64,000 nucleotides of DNA from Neoconidiobolus thromboides FSU 785 (GCA_025603075.1 MU626320.1:1-64000); one strand, 5' to 3'; positions 22,615 to 34,716 are shown, numbered from the stretch's first letter. Translations and numbers: made by a program. The notes: generated by a model not told the origin, from the letters alone.

Positions 22615-23337
22615 TTATTCTATTTTAAAAGTAGGTGATTTGATAAGATGATACACAATCATTTGTTGATAAAATTGTAAAGGCATTGTTGAGTAATTTT
22701 CAATTTTAGCCTGATCATCCCAAAGTCTCATGTTAACAATTTCCTTTGCATATGCTCCTTTTTCAAATTCAATTACTTGTTCTCCAGTATATGGTCCCCC
22801 CTAATAATTTAATATTTAATAATCTTCACTTTTTTTTACATTTTTGCAATTTAAAGTAAAAGTTCAAAATAACTTATAAAATAGAATTGAACTTACCTGA
22901 CACTTAAGCGATGCCTGACTAGCTTGACTCAATTTATCATGATAGCTCTTATCTTTACCTGTGAGATACCTCTTAGCCTCTACATGAGATCCAACTAATA
23001 TACAAACTTTTTCTGAAAAGCCTAAATTTCTTAAATAAACTTCACCTAATTTATCATGCGATTTTACACCCACTTTAACCCCATCACCCATCTCTTCAGA
23101 ATACATAGTGTGACGTTCATCAAAGGATAAAAATTGACCAATATCGTGGAGGAGCGCACCAATTATTGTTTCATCATCGGAATTACTAAGTAAAGCGAAT
23201 TGGGCTGCTTGTAAACAATGTTCAAGTTGGGAAATATTTTCACCAAAATATTCAGTTGCACTGCCATCTTCTAAAACTTTAAATAGTTTATTGGCAACTT
23301 TAATGGCGGCGGTTTGTTTCAAGGCTATGTTGACCAT
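22615..23337 (-). CDS. HD-domain di-iron oxygenase resembling PhnZ
   Basis: Exons 23337-22897 and 22800-22615 encode 208 aa. PhnZ cleaves (1-hydroxy-2-aminoethyl)phosphonate to glycine and phosphate with a mixed-valent di-iron HD centre. Residues corresponding by motif and spacing to the PhnZ set (positions from memory) are Y30 and E33 in TEYFGENISQLEH, H40, H64-D65 in LLHDIGQF, H94 in SHDKLG, H118 and K122 in SHVEAKRYL, and D175 in RLWDD. Spacings H40-H64 (24), H94-H118 (24) and H118-D175 (57) fit the family. Exon 2 (GGPYTGEQVIEFE...RLWDDQAK) is found only after splicing. It is divergent from a PhyH-family gene. Related HD oxygenases such as inositol oxygenase or TmpB are alternatives, but the neighbour favours PhnZ. 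Confidence 0.85.
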
Positions 23338-24389
23338 ATGGAATTTTTAGGATTAAAAAAGCGATAAAGTGATAAGTGTTGGAATGGGATGGAATTTAAA
23401 GTTTTTGGTTAATATTAATAGATTAATGATTTAATTTCGAATTGTATTTCAAAAGTTCCACTTTTCAATCACATTTTAAAATTATAGGTTTTAATTGACT
23501 ATGATTTCTATCATTTACTATATAGAAAATAAGTAATAAGATTATGAATAGGAATGAATTAGTTTATCTTATTTATTGTAATATAATAAATTAAATTAAC
23601 TTTTTCTTTGTGATTTATTATTATTTACTGATTTAGTTGTAGTTTCATCTTATAAACAATAAAGATTAATTTTTGAACCTTAACGACTGTTAATAAACAG
23701 TTGTCATTTATTCTTATATGAAATACAATGTAATGCTAATAACCTTGAAGTACAACAGGTTCTATTTTTATCTTGAATTGTCATTTGAGTTCATCTCTTC
23801 TAAACTCAACTCATCTGCGATAAACCAAAGATTGTTGATAATTTAAAGATAGTTAAGTATATCATATAATAATAAAAACAATATAAATGTCGAAATAGAA
23901 TAAAACGTAAATTTGTATATTATAAGCAATCTAAAAATTTTAATAAACTTTGTTTTTTTAAAAATCAAGATACATACCCATAATAAGTAGAAGGCTTAAA
24001 TTTCATTATTTCAATAAATCATTTTTAAGTATAGATTTTATTTTAAGAAAATCAGATTTGACCAAAATTTTCGAACTCGCACGTGGGTTCAAATTGAATA
24101 TAGTTGGCTAAAAGCTAACATTTATTTGATTATTATATTCAAATATATACAAAGCAAATATTATCAGACCATTTAAATAATTGTTCTGCTGGATTGTGAT
24201 TGCTTAAAACGGTTCTTATGATATCAACACAGTAGACTTTTTATGAAGAAAATTGACAGCTATATAAAAGTATATAAGTAGATAAATTTTGTTTTAATTA
24301 GACTTCAACTTTAAAGTAATTAAAAGCAACTAAAAGTAAGTTCATACTTCATTTTATAATTTAATTTAATTGATCTTTCATCTTAGTAA
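23338..24389. promoter_or_regulatory. Divergent intergenic region of the PhnZ-like / PhnY-like pair
   Basis: These 1052 bp separate the two divergent start codons and contain no recognised gene or MITE copy. A TATA-like AGCTATATAAAAGTATATAA at about 24258-24277 lies roughly 115 bp before the PhnY-like start. No operator was identified. Confidence 0.5.
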
Positions 24390-25294
24390 ATGGATTTCTT
24401 AAACACTAATTATATCTTATCTAAAGAAGACAAGGAATTTTATGACCGTGAAGGTTATTTAGTTCTTAAAGATTTCTTAAACCAATCGGGTAAAGAATTA
24501 TTAGTTGAAGGGTGTAAAGAAATCAGTAATTGGCCCGAGGAAAAAGGAAAGTGGATGCATTATTTTGAAAAAGATAATGAAACTGGAAAAAGGAAATTAT
24601 GTCGTACTGAAAACTTTACTCCTTACTCATCAACGGTCGCCCAATTTGTGTCTGGCCAACGTGTATCCAGTCTTTTAGAACAAGTGTTTAACGAGCCTTA
24701 TGTTATCTTTAAAGAAAAGTTAAACTATAAGTTGCCAGGTGGAAATGGATTCCCAGGTAAATCAATTTAGGTTGTTTTATTCATTATTTTGATTTTTTGT
24801 TAGCTCATCAGGATTTCACCACCTTTACTCACCTTGGACAAAGTACTCATGTTACCGTTTTATACGCTGTAGATAAGATGACCGTTGCTAATGGTTGTTT
24901 ACAATTAGTACCTAAATCACATGTACTCGGTACATTGCCAATGGAAGAGGATACCACCTTAGCTAAAGAATGGTGTGAAAAACAAAATTGGGTTCATATT
25001 GAAGCTGAAGTTGTAAGCTCAATTAATTTCATCTTTCCTTTTTTATTAATAAATTTACAGGGTGATGTAGTTGTATTTGGATCTTACTTAGCTCATAGAT
25101 CGGATAAGAACACTACTAATACATCTCGTAAAGCTTTATACCTTACTTATAACCCAGCTAAAGAGGGATCGGTTCACGAAGAATATTATAAATCCAAACG
25201 TGAACACTTTCCACCACCTATTGAAAGAGTAGAGGGTAAAGATTACTCCGTTGGTGCTCAAATGTATAACTTGGCCACCCCTATAGAAAACTAA
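24390..25294 (+). CDS. PhyH-family Fe(II)/2-oxoglutarate dioxygenase resembling PhnY
   Basis: Exons 24390-24756, 24804-25012 and 25061-25294 encode 269 aa. The phytanoyl-CoA dioxygenase fold is shown by the HxD pair H124-D126 in AHQDFTTFTH, distal H204 in YLAHRSDKNT, and the 2-oxoglutarate-binding Arg R215 in SRKALYLTY. The C-terminal block REHFPPPIERVEGKDY and GAQMYNLATPI resembles bacterial PhyH proteins encoded next to HD oxygenases. PhnY hydroxylates 2-aminoethylphosphonate at C1, making the PhnZ substrate. No targeting signal is evident at the N-terminus (MDFLNTNYILSKEDKEFYD). Other PhyH substrates cannot be excluded from sequence alone; the adjacent PhnZ-like gene is the main argument. 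Confidence 0.82.
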
Positions 25295-26465
25295 AATAGC
25301 TTAGCTCAATTAGTACAAAACGATTTACTTTAGTAAATTTTAATCAATTTGATCCTTTTCATTTCATCATTTATTTTTCAATAACTTGAATCTTCGTGAG
25401 TTAATCTTGTTTACTATTTTCTATATTAATTGTAAAAATTGAACATCTATATATAATATAACTTTATTTGATTTTTCATTAATTGTTTACAATCTACTAT
25501 TTAATATTTAATAAAAGTTATTTCAAAGTGACATCAATTCAATGTTTATTATAGAATGATAGTTATTGAATCAACTTTTATATCTTCTACTAATATCTTA
25601 ATTTTAATTTCACTTCATTTTTAATTATCCCTGAATTTGATGATTATTTGATCATGAACTTTAAAATCAGTAAATCCCAACCAAAAAGAATGTTGAATCA
25701 ATAAAAAAGTGATTAATATTAACTTATAGAGAATAAGTATTCTAAACCATTTTTAGCCTGGAATGTTAGGTTTGATATTCTGTAAAGTAAAACACTTACT
25801 TCAATGTTAGGACCAACTTAAAGTCAAGTTAGAGTAAGTATTATATGATTTCCATACATATAAAAGTTTATTAATAATACTTTTCAATGAATAAAAATGG
25901 GTATTTTTGTTGGAATTCTCTTGATTTGGATTCTAATTTGCCCTTGAATGATATTTTTAGAAATTTTTAAAGTATATCTATAATTAGTTTCTATAATGAA
26001 AACAAAGTTTTCATAGAATGTCATAGTCATGACAAGAAGTGTAAATGTTAAAAGTTAGTTCAAACTTTTAACAAAATTTGTTTAAGTTTTTTTAAAACAA
26101 TCTGAAATGTTGAAGTTATTACTATTAAAGCAAAACAGATTAAGTAAAATTTAAACTTTTAAAATAATGGATTTATACAAAGGTTTAAATTGTAGTTATA
26201 CCTTTTTTGAATCCTCTATTATTAAAATAGTGGTTTGAATATCTTGTATGATTTTTGATAAAATTATAAAAAAATGATTCATAGTGAATTTGGATGTATA
26301 TATTATTTACTTATATTCATTTATCAACTTTTAACGCAATATGTCGATTTAAAGTGTAGCTTTTAATCACACGGCCCAATAAATAATAATAATAACAAAC
26401 TTTAAAATGTTTAGTCGTAGTTATAGAACATCGTCAAATGAAATATAATTTTATTAGAGTTAGTA
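25295..26465. other. Intergenic spacer, nothing recognised
   Basis: A+T-rich sequence with stop codons in all frames. No MITE copy, RNA gene or coding exon is recognised. Confidence 0.6.
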
Positions 26466-27023
26466 TTAACAAAGAAATTCGTCGGTTAGAATAGAAGGTG
26501 TAAGTGTAATATAAATAGTTCCTTGAGGGACTTCGGGGATATAACCATAGTAAATGATGGAATCAAATCCTTTTTTTCTAATATCTTCACGAAAAGTATC
26601 ACAAACAAGAGATAACACATTTAATATCTGAACCTCATCTTGATGGTGTTTGATATTAAGCCAGCTTTTAGCTTTATTTTTGAAACTAATGAATCTCCTA
26701 TTAGTTTTAATTTTATCATTGATTTTCGATATCATGGTGGGTGTTTTTTTGGAAAATACAGTGGAACTATGATTAAAGTCACATAAAAAATTCTTTTGTG
26801 TATCCGAACTGGTATCTGAATCAAGGTTCGTATAACTGGGATCTAAAAACTTATGATCATTCATAATACTAGTGCGGGTAGCCTCAATTTCATATAGCAT
26901 AAAAGTAATCTCATCAATAAGGTCCTTTACTATTAACATTTCTTCATACCGCTGATTACTTTTTGGATGTAGTATTTTAACTACTTTAGCACGCTTCTTT
27001 TTGCTAAATAACATTTTTCCCAT
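26466..27023 (-). CDS. Hypothetical protein, 185 aa
   Basis: An uninterrupted reading frame starts at a proper ATG (MGKMLFSKKKRAKVVKILHP). I do not recognise a family. The N-terminus is strongly basic (KKKRAKVVK), the middle is Ser/Thr/Asp-rich (SYTNLDSDTSSDTQK), and the C-terminal third looks like a small folded domain (VQILNVLSLVCDTF, then IIYYGYIPEVPQGTIYITLTP). There is no signal peptide or membrane span. Its isolation from other genes and plain base composition leave a chance that it is spurious, but 185 codons open in such A+T-rich sequence is unlikely by chance. Confidence 0.6.
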   Translation of the reverse strand: MGKMLFSKKKRAKVVKILHPKSNQRYEEMLIVKDLIDEITFMLYEIEATRTSIMNDHKFLDPSYTNLDSDTSSDTQKNFLCDFNHSSTVFSKKTPTMISKINDKIKTNRRFISFKNKAKSWLNIKHHQDEVQILNVLSLVCDTFREDIRKKGFDSIIYYGYIPEVPQGTIYITLTPSILTDEFLC

Positions 27024-29423
27024 TTACATAAATTTAATAAAAATAACAAAAAAATAGAAATAAATACTCAAAACGATTATTTATATACTTTTAGGGATAA
27101 TACTCTTTTGATCATAAGTTGTGTTTATTATTTTAAGTTTAGAAATAATAGATTGCTGAGTTGCAGCAAAATTATTTTTACTTAATTTGTTAACAATATT
27201 TTAGTTTAAAAGCTAGATTGAATTTGTGCTTGAAAAAAGAATGGTAAATTAACTTAAGAATATTAACGATAGATTAAATATATTTGATATATTATACTAT
27301 TTTTAATTAATGATTAAAGGTTAAACATATTCAGATAATTAATATACTTGGCTATTTTCAATCTCTTTCGTTGTTAGGAAAAACAAAGATATTTAATTAA
27401 ATTAAAAATCTTATTAATGTTTATATAGAACCATAATTTATTAAGCACAATCAAGGATCGTTTAATTGTTCTATGGTTACTAAATTAAGCCAAGTCATCA
27501 TATAATATCTAGTTTTCTGGTAATAAATAATCTGTCTTTACTTAAAATATGCTTTTATACCAAAGTAAATAAACTCGATTAAGTAAGATAATAGACAAAC
27601 ATGTCATCAGTTAATGATAGTATTCAAACTTGAGCTTAAGCTAATCGTCGAAAAATAATCATAATATACTTTACTTCTTCTGTGCATTTCAGTTTAAGTC
27701 ACAAAAGTGTGCATTGCGCCTTCTATTTTGCGTTTTGTTGTTTTAGCTTTAGTTTTTATAAGACAGTTATAATTTAAAGTGAAATCATTACCTTGGCTGC
27801 AAGTTTAAAGTTGGGATTTGAATTTAAATTATGATTGTACAAATTTGAATGGGATTTCTTATAAAATACTATAATAAATCTATTAAATATAATGAATTAA
27901 TAGAATAAACAGTTTGTACATGGAGGTAAAGCTTTGGAGTTTATAAACAATAAAAATGTATGTTATTCTCAAGGATACTGGTTCAATTTCTAGATATCAT
28001 TATGTTTAACCTTAATTTATTCTTTAGATTTCTTAAACTATTCAAAACTAAGGCTTTTGGGTCCTTTGAAGATATTGTGAATTCTTCTTTTGATCATAGT
28101 GGTTGTATTACCCTTTTAAAAGCTATTTTTAAGCGTAGAAGAGCTTGGTTGTTACCACGATAAATAAAATATACTCTTGTATTATAAGATAAACGTCCAT
28201 TCTTAAATTTTAGCAGATTGGAGTACTATTTTTATATAATACTTTGTCCATTTTTTAAACAGCTTAAATTATAAAAAAAAAGTAAGATCTTTAAATAAAA
28301 AACATACTATATAAACTACAAAATAAGCTTTGATATAACTCTATTTTATTTTAGGGGTCAAATTTTAAGATTATAAGTATTTATTATATTTCTAGAAAAC
28401 TGAATAATCATATCTTAATGTATATGATAAAGTAATTATTATATCGAATATTTTAATATAAAACCTAAAGCTTTAACCTTTTATTAACGAATTAATTAAA
28501 ATGGTATTTATAAACATTATGAAAGCATACTGTCAAATTTTATTTACTTTAGCTTTTATACTATTTTTAAACAACACATATATCTCCTTTGTGTTTTTTC
28601 TTTACCGCCCATGCTCTATCCTTTATATACATATATTATAAAGAGTTATGGCGCCTGTAAAGAAAACAATAACTGAAAATAAATTACTACTGAGTTTAAA
28701 TTTATTAGCATTTTTAGTTTAATTAAAAGTTTAAATTAGTATATAAAACTTAGTAAAATAGGATAAATATAGTAAATAACATTGCTTTATTTCATTTGAT
28801 ACTGTTATTTCTTATGACATGGTTATTGATATGAATGGACGATAGAATTATTTTGCTATTTTTGAAGTGGCCATAATTTTTCTCTCCATTACTTTTTTCC
28901 TCAAGTATTTAGTAAATTTAGGTAATTATTCTATTATTTCAGCCTGGTGGTACTTATTAGCATATAACATAGCTAAGTATTATTCATGTAATATAATATT
29001 GGTATAAAGTATCATACAAAACTAACATTTTTAAAAATCTAGAATTATTCTTTGTATTCAAAATCAGCTTTTATACTGATATTATTGTCTATGAGGATAT
29101 TTGGAATAATGGTTCTTCTGGTATTGATTTATTACGGAATTTAAATATAGGAAATAATGCAAAAATTGCTTTACTCAAATCTATCCAAACTCTAAAAGTT
29201 GAGTCAGATCTAAACACTAATATGCAGAAAAGGTTTGATATTGTATTTTATATTAGATTTTCAATGTTATAACTCCTTTGATCATAAAAAAGTGTAATTG
29301 AAGTAGAAATTTGATTAAACAAAAGCAATGAAGCTTATTTTTATCCAACTATTTTTTATTTTATTAGTTTTTTATTTTTTATTAGTATTTTATTGTTTTT
29401 GGATTAGTAAAGGAATAAAAGTC
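27024..29423. other. Spacer with possible decayed coding fragments
   Basis: No intact gene is recognised. The stretch from about 28992 to 29271 is open in one plus-strand frame and is listed separately. No MITE copy or LTR is present. Confidence 0.5.
28992..29271 (+). pseudogene. Possible gene relic or orphan exon
   Basis: One frame stays open for about 90 codons after a TAA, without a suitable ATG, and reads in part FYTDIIVYEDIWNNGSSG and LLRNLNIGNNAKIALLKS before the stop at 29269-29271. The composition looks protein-like, with conserved-looking Gly, Asn and Leu patterns, but I recognise no family. It may be the last exon of a decayed gene. Confidence 0.3.
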
Positions 29424-31259
29424 TTATTTAGTAACTTTCTTGACAGAGTGAGGGATGGATTGCTTTAAGGGACTGATGCTACTTGCTTTGGCACCTTTCT
29501 TTTCGGCATTGGCTTTTTTGAATGAGTCGAGATCTGGGAATTTTTTAAGAATTTCTTGCAATTTAGGGTTAATATCTAAAGTGAGGGAATCTTTGTCTGG
29601 GCGGTAGTAAAGATAAGCCCAGAATTTTTCAAGTCCATAAAGTTCACCACGTTCGTAGTCGATTAAAGTCATCTCTTGGAAGTCTTTAAAGATATGAGCG
29701 CGGTATTTCTTTTCAAGTCCATAAGAATAGAAACGGAAGAGGCACTCAAGACCATAATGATAGTTGGCTTCAGCATCCTCAAGTGCTAATCTCTTGAATT
29801 CGCGGTACATCTTTTTGTTGAAATGCTTACGTAAGAAGTGAGACCAGAAGCGGAAAAGCGTATTCATTTCTTGAGAATGTCCAGCTCCTAAACGCTTACG
29901 CTCTTTGATAGCTTTATCATGGAAGCGATAGAATTTATGTTGTCTAAAGTTGTTTTCACGTAAAAGTTCATGACTTGGGTGCTCAAAAGCAGGGAATGAT
30001 TTTCCATAAGATGCTGCCATTGATCCATCGTTACCAAAACTCTTACCATAACTTCCATAACTTTTGGAGAAGGAGGAAGGTGGAGTCGCTGCTTCTGGAT
30101 CATGAGGTTCAGTTCCCATTACCCAACCAACAGGGTTTTCAGCACCATGACGACGAGTATCGCGATGTTTAATAGCGTGGGCTTGTGACCCGGCGCCCAA
30201 TGAACTTCCAAGAGGGGGAACGTTGGGGCCTTGGTCTCTGACGGGAATAAACTTTGGTGAGAAGAATTGATTACGCTTGGATTTACGTGGTACTTTTTTA
30301 ACTTTGGCAACGTCGCTCATAGAGAGAGTAGATTGAATTTTTTGGAATTCATCTTCATTTACAGTGTCTACTTTGATGTTACTTGGCTTATCGGTAGGAG
30401 CAGGTGCTTTTTTATGAATGTCCTTTTGATAATAGTATAATCCGTCTTTAATAATTTGGTTAAATTCATCATTGATAGCTTTACGCTCATAAGCGACATG
30501 AGGGCGGTCACGTCTACGTTGAGTAACAATAATAAGTGAAGATACTTGTTCATCAGTAATATCTTCATCACTGGTATACTCATCATCGGAATGATGATAC
30601 TTAGCAATATTGCTAGAAGAGAGCTCCTCATCCAGTTGAAATAAGTCGTCGTCATCAGTACTTTTAAACTTAGGGTTGATTGCTGGAGAGTTGGTTGCAC
30701 TATGCTGACCAGTTTTACGATACGCACCAGGGCGAATAGCTGGTGAGAGTGGAGCATAGGTTTTAAATGATGGAGTACTTTGTTGAGGCTCCTCAATTAT
30801 TACCTTTGATTGTTTGGATACAGAACGTGAACTCTTACCATTTTCAGGGTACAACCATTGCTCCCAATCATGCTTAACACGAACAGCCATGTCTTTTACA
30901 TCGAGTATTTTGCTTTGCTTGAGTACCATATGAACAAAAGCAACATCAGAACAAAGCTTGGTGATACGAGGAAAGCTGACAATTAAACTAAGAGGCACAT
31001 AACCTTTGCTGTCCATTTGCTTACGGAAATACACATCACGGCAAAGATTAGTAGTGCTAAAATACCACTCAACTTGCTTACGAATAGAAAACATGAGTTC
31101 CTCTAAATTAGTTGGGAAAGGAAGTTCAGGTGGAACATCGCCACCAGGCATACGTTTTTTTGTTTCAGCATTGTTGACTCCTACTTTAGCAGCAGCACTA
31201 TATGGAGTGCTTGTAGCAGAATTAAGGGCAGGGCTTAATGGGGTTTCAACAGATGCCAT
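29424..31259 (-). CDS. La-related protein, LARP1 type (La motif plus DM15 region)
   Basis: LARP1 binds mRNA caps and 5' TOP sequences and regulates ribosomal-protein mRNA translation and stability in the cytoplasm. The 611-aa protein is intronless. A La motif spans about residues 53-132 ([20 protein letters not shown]...[14 protein letters not shown]). The C-terminal DM15 repeats (about 430-555) contain [40 protein letters not shown] and [20 protein letters not shown]. The combination is diagnostic of LARP1; yeast Sro9/Slf1 lack DM15. The linker is Ser/Pro-rich and disordered. Base composition is less A+T-rich than neighbouring genes, suggesting high expression. The long shadow frames here belong to this gene. 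Confidence 0.93.
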   Translation of the reverse strand: MASVETPLSPALNSATSTPYSAAAKVGVNNAETKKRMPGGDVPPELPFPTNLEELMFSIRKQVEWYFSTTNLCRDVYFRKQMDSKGYVPLSLIVSFPRITKLCSDVAFVHMVLKQSKILDVKDMAVRVKHDWEQWLYPENGKSSRSVSKQSKVIIEEPQQSTPSFKTYAPLSPAIRPGAYRKTGQHSATNSPAINPKFKSTDDDDLFQLDEELSSSNIAKYHHSDDEYTSDEDITDEQVSSLIIVTQRRRDRPHVAYERKAINDEFNQIIKDGLYYYQKDIHKKAPAPTDKPSNIKVDTVNEDEFQKIQSTLSMSDVAKVKKVPRKSKRNQFFSPKFIPVRDQGPNVPPLGSSLGAGSQAHAIKHRDTRRHGAENPVGWVMGTEPHDPEAATPPSSFSKSYGSYGKSFGNDGSMAASYGKSFPAFEHPSHELLRENNFRQHKFYRFHDKAIKERKRLGAGHSQEMNTLFRFWSHFLRKHFNKKMYREFKRLALEDAEANYHYGLECLFRFYSYGLEKKYRAHIFKDFQEMTLIDYERGELYGLEKFWAYLYYRPDKDSLTLDINPKLQEILKKFPDLDSFKKANAEKKGAKASSISPLKQSIPHSVKKVTK

Positions 31260-33581
31260 TGATAAATAGTAAAATATCTTCTTTGAGTAAAATTAAATAA
31301 TATTTAAATGAAACCTTTAAAGGCTTTATATACCAATCCCAAATCATCAGATTTTTTTGAATTATGAGTCACTATCATATTAAATTAATTTGATTAGCTT
31401 AAAATAGCACACTGTTGGCATTAACAAATTGATCGTATTTTAAATTCCTTCTAGTAAAATCCAAACACTTTCAGTTCATATTTTAACAAAGTCAACCATT
31501 TGCTCAGTATGATCACACATTTTCTTCAAATCCACTTTAATTGGCTTTGTTATGAGGCTAATATTATGTCACTGGCCTAAAGAAGAAAGTCATTGGATTC
31601 AAATTAAAATATAACCAATCAAGCTTGAATTTTATAGTATGTTTCACTTTTGTCACTTAAACTTTGTAGATGGTTTTATTCTTAGTATGATGAGTCACCT
31701 AGGCAATTTTGTCTAATAGGTTTCAAAACTGATATTATTAGCTTTGAATTGTATTAAAATAATATTGACAAATTATAAATAAAAACAAGGCTTCAAACCC
31801 TTAACGTAGCACATGTATACAATTTTGTATATGATTTTATGTAAGAATATAGTGGTTTATTCTAAAAGTAGCACATTATGCACAAGAAAATAATAGCATC
31901 AGTAATAAGCTTTAGAGCGAAATGAGATTTATGGACGACATATTTTTTTTATAGCTTGGTATCTTCTAAAGCTGAAGTTGAATTTTAAGCACAAATGATC
32001 TCAAAACATGTAGTTTGACTATAGGAAATTATTGGGCGGAAATGAAAGATTTACTAAACTTATTGATTTCATTAGATAAAGAACTCATTTTTAATTTTTA
32101 ATTTCTAATTCAAATTTTAAGTTAACAGAACAGCTCATGAAATTAAAATAAAGCTTAGAATCAAACTAACTTTATACTCAATTACATTTATTTTCAATCT
32201 CACATGTAACATTTAATTATCTTTATGCTAGGCGATATTTATTAGATTCATTCCACTTATGTATAAACAAAGTACTTGAAGATAGGGGCTTTAAAGCAAA
32301 GGGCTATCTTACAACTAGAATGCAATTACTAATTGAATATCATCTAATATTTACAGTAGTATACTCATAAATATTAAAATATCATTCTAAAAATAAACAT
32401 ATTCAAATTTTTTTGTGACGTAAGTTTAATTCAAATAGAAAAGCCTTCATTTAGATATATTAAATATCCCTAATATTTGGTATATTATTATGATTTTTTT
32501 AAGAATTGTCATTAATAATATTAGCTTAAAAGATAAGCATTTTATTCTTCTAATTGTTTGGATTTGAATACTGCCACTATTTTATTGAATCAATATTTCT
32601 ATATAGCTGTCCTCTACTTTCATACTCTTGATTACGATAAGACAGCCTTAGACAAAATTTAAACTTCTTCCTATTATTTTATTGTACTTACTACTAACAA
32701 TTGAAATAATTGATTACAGTTAGAAGTCATTGAATACTGTATCATAAAATTATTACACACTTATTACACTATTCCAATATTACTAACAATTATAACTTTA
32801 ATATTTTAAAAATTTTAATTTCAGTGAATTGTTAATTGTACTAAAATTTTCAAGATATTTATATTATCATCTAAAAACTAATACTTTATCATACCTTAAT
32901 CATTTGATTGTGGACAAATCCACGACGTTTGTCGAAATTGTCAAGTATTTGACTATACGTCTTCTTAAGTAGTCTAACTCAACTTACTCAATTTACTCAA
33001 CTTGACGATTAATAAATGCAAAAAAGTATTTGGTCTTGAATTTCCAGAAAAAATAGTTATCATATCAATTATATTGAAATTTTATTTCTAAATTTTAATA
33101 GACCCTAATTGATTGAAAACTCATTATTAAAGAATAAAAATCTAATCAATTGAAATTAACCTGAATACATTAGAACATCACATTTCCTTTATCATGATAT
33201 TATTTAAACATTGAACAATCTATAACTATAATAAATTCATCAATTTTACTCATAATATAAAACAACTCTATCTCATGTAATACATAAAATACAAAGCTTG
33301 AATTTTGAGTGTACATTTATCTCCAAATTCAATCTTTGAGTTTTTTCAAAAATATTTTTCGAAAATTAAATTACTCCGCAAATTTTATCCGTGGTAAAAT
33401 ATTGTAATCTAATCTTCTTAAAATTGTAATGAAATTATTTAACCATTTATTCCATAATTAATTAAAGCAAGAACAACCGTTATTCTATAATCTATTTAAA
33501 TAAGAGCAATGATTGACCATTCTTTAGTCAATTTGATTTCTATTTAGATTAAAAAAAGAATTAAATAATTAATCAAAAAAG
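31260..33581. other. Intergenic spacer, nothing recognised
   Basis: This 2.3-kb A+T-rich stretch holds no MITE copy, LTR or gene that I can support. It serves as 5' region for LARP1 and the trypsin gene, which are divergent. Confidence 0.6.
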
Positions 33582-34463
33582 ATGCATCTGTTAAAAACAT
33601 TAACCGGAGTATTGGTAGCAAGAGCAATAAAGAATTTTCATGAAGAGGGGGTTAAAAAAGGGTATGGAAAATACAAACCCAATCAACTTGTAATTGAACA
33701 AAGTAATCAAAATAGCAACGGCACTTCGGATTCTAGGATTGTAGGCGGAGTAAAAACAAATAATCAAGAATTTCCATGGCTAGTATCTATTGGCAGTAAA
33801 TTAGTACCACATAATTGTGGTGGTACAGTAATAGGGGAAAAAGTAGTAGTTAGTGCGGCCCATTGTATCATGGGAAAAACACCTATTGAAAGTTATCATG
33901 TTAAATATGGATTAGATAAATTAGATGATCAAGAAAACGTCCAAACTTTACAAGTTTCTTCAATTATTTCTCATCCAGAATATAAAAAAGTCCCCATATT
34001 TAACTTTAACGATATTGCTATATTTATTTTAAAAGACCCGATAAAAGATTTTAAGGCCATCAGCGGTGCTGTTACTGAAGCTACTACTACAGTCGATCAA
34101 TTAGTTACAGTTGCTGGTTGGGGAGCCACTTCTTTTAATGGTGGGGCATCAAATGATTTACTTAAAGTTGATTTAAAAACTGTGAGTGCAGAAGAATGTA
34201 AAAAAACATGGCTTGTGATGGAGGATAAAACATCGATATGCGCTGAAATAAAAGAAGGAGGGAAGGATGCATGTCAAGGGGATTCTGGAGGCCCATTGAT
34301 GAGCTCAGATGAAAATGGCCAATACAAACTTTTAGGCATTGTTTCCGTTGGTAAGGGATGTGGGGATAAAGACACCCCAGGGGTTTATTCAAGAGTTTCT
34401 GCCTTTTTACCTTGGATTAAAGATGAAACTAGTAAATTGGGACTAACTACTACCTTTGGATAG
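33582..34463 (+). CDS. Trypsin-like serine protease (S1 family) zymogen
   Basis: The 293-aa protein is intronless. Activation would be at R52-IVGG. The catalytic triad is H94 (VVSAAHC), D144 (NFNDIAIF) and S235 (CQGDSGGP). D229 occupies the specificity-pocket position of chymotrypsin D189, predicting cleavage after Lys/Arg. Six cysteines form the three core disulfides (79-95, 206-220, 231 with the later Cys in GKGCGDKD). WGATSF and GVYSRVSAFLPWI are standard. The N-terminus MHLLKTLTGVLVARA is only a weak signal peptide. Trypsins are scattered in fungi and common in insect-associated ones, where they degrade host protein; that role is inference. A MITE copy lies 145 bp downstream. Confidence 0.93.
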   Translation: MHLLKTLTGVLVARAIKNFHEEGVKKGYGKYKPNQLVIEQSNQNSNGTSDSRIVGGVKTNNQEFPWLVSIGSKLVPHNCGGTVIGEKVVVSAAHCIMGKTPIESYHVKYGLDKLDDQENVQTLQVSSIISHPEYKKVPIFNFNDIAIFILKDPIKDFKAISGAVTEATTTVDQLVTVAGWGATSFNGGASNDLLKVDLKTVSAEECKKTWLVMEDKTSICAEIKEGGKDACQGDSGGPLMSSDENGQYKLLGIVSVGKGCGDKDTPGVYSRVSAFLPWIKDETSKLGLTTTFG

Positions 34464-34608
34464 TTATCTGTATATAATTTGTCATCAATAAAATGTTAAT
34501 CAACTTTTTATAATATCATACTTTTGATCTTTTGATTTGAATTTCAATTATAATATAATGTTTAAAGTATAAAAAATTAGTTATTTTTATAAAAGAGACC
34601 AATTGTCA

Positions 34609-34716
34609 ATATATGAGGGTGTTTTTATGGTTCCATCACTTTCTCCATTTTTTAAGCGCTGTTTAAGTGAAAAAGCTATCAATAAAACTCTTAAAAAAAG
34701 ACATCCCCCTCTATAT
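34609..34716 (-). repeat. MITE-like element, copy 9
   Basis: It begins ATATGAGGGTGTTTTTATGG and ends AGACATCCCCCTCTATA. Confidence 0.85.

Noticed and set aside
27960-28163. 67-codon plus-strand frame ending in RRRAWLLPR
   Set aside because: A dibasic site near the end was tempting in view of the peptide family, but there is no leader or core similarity.
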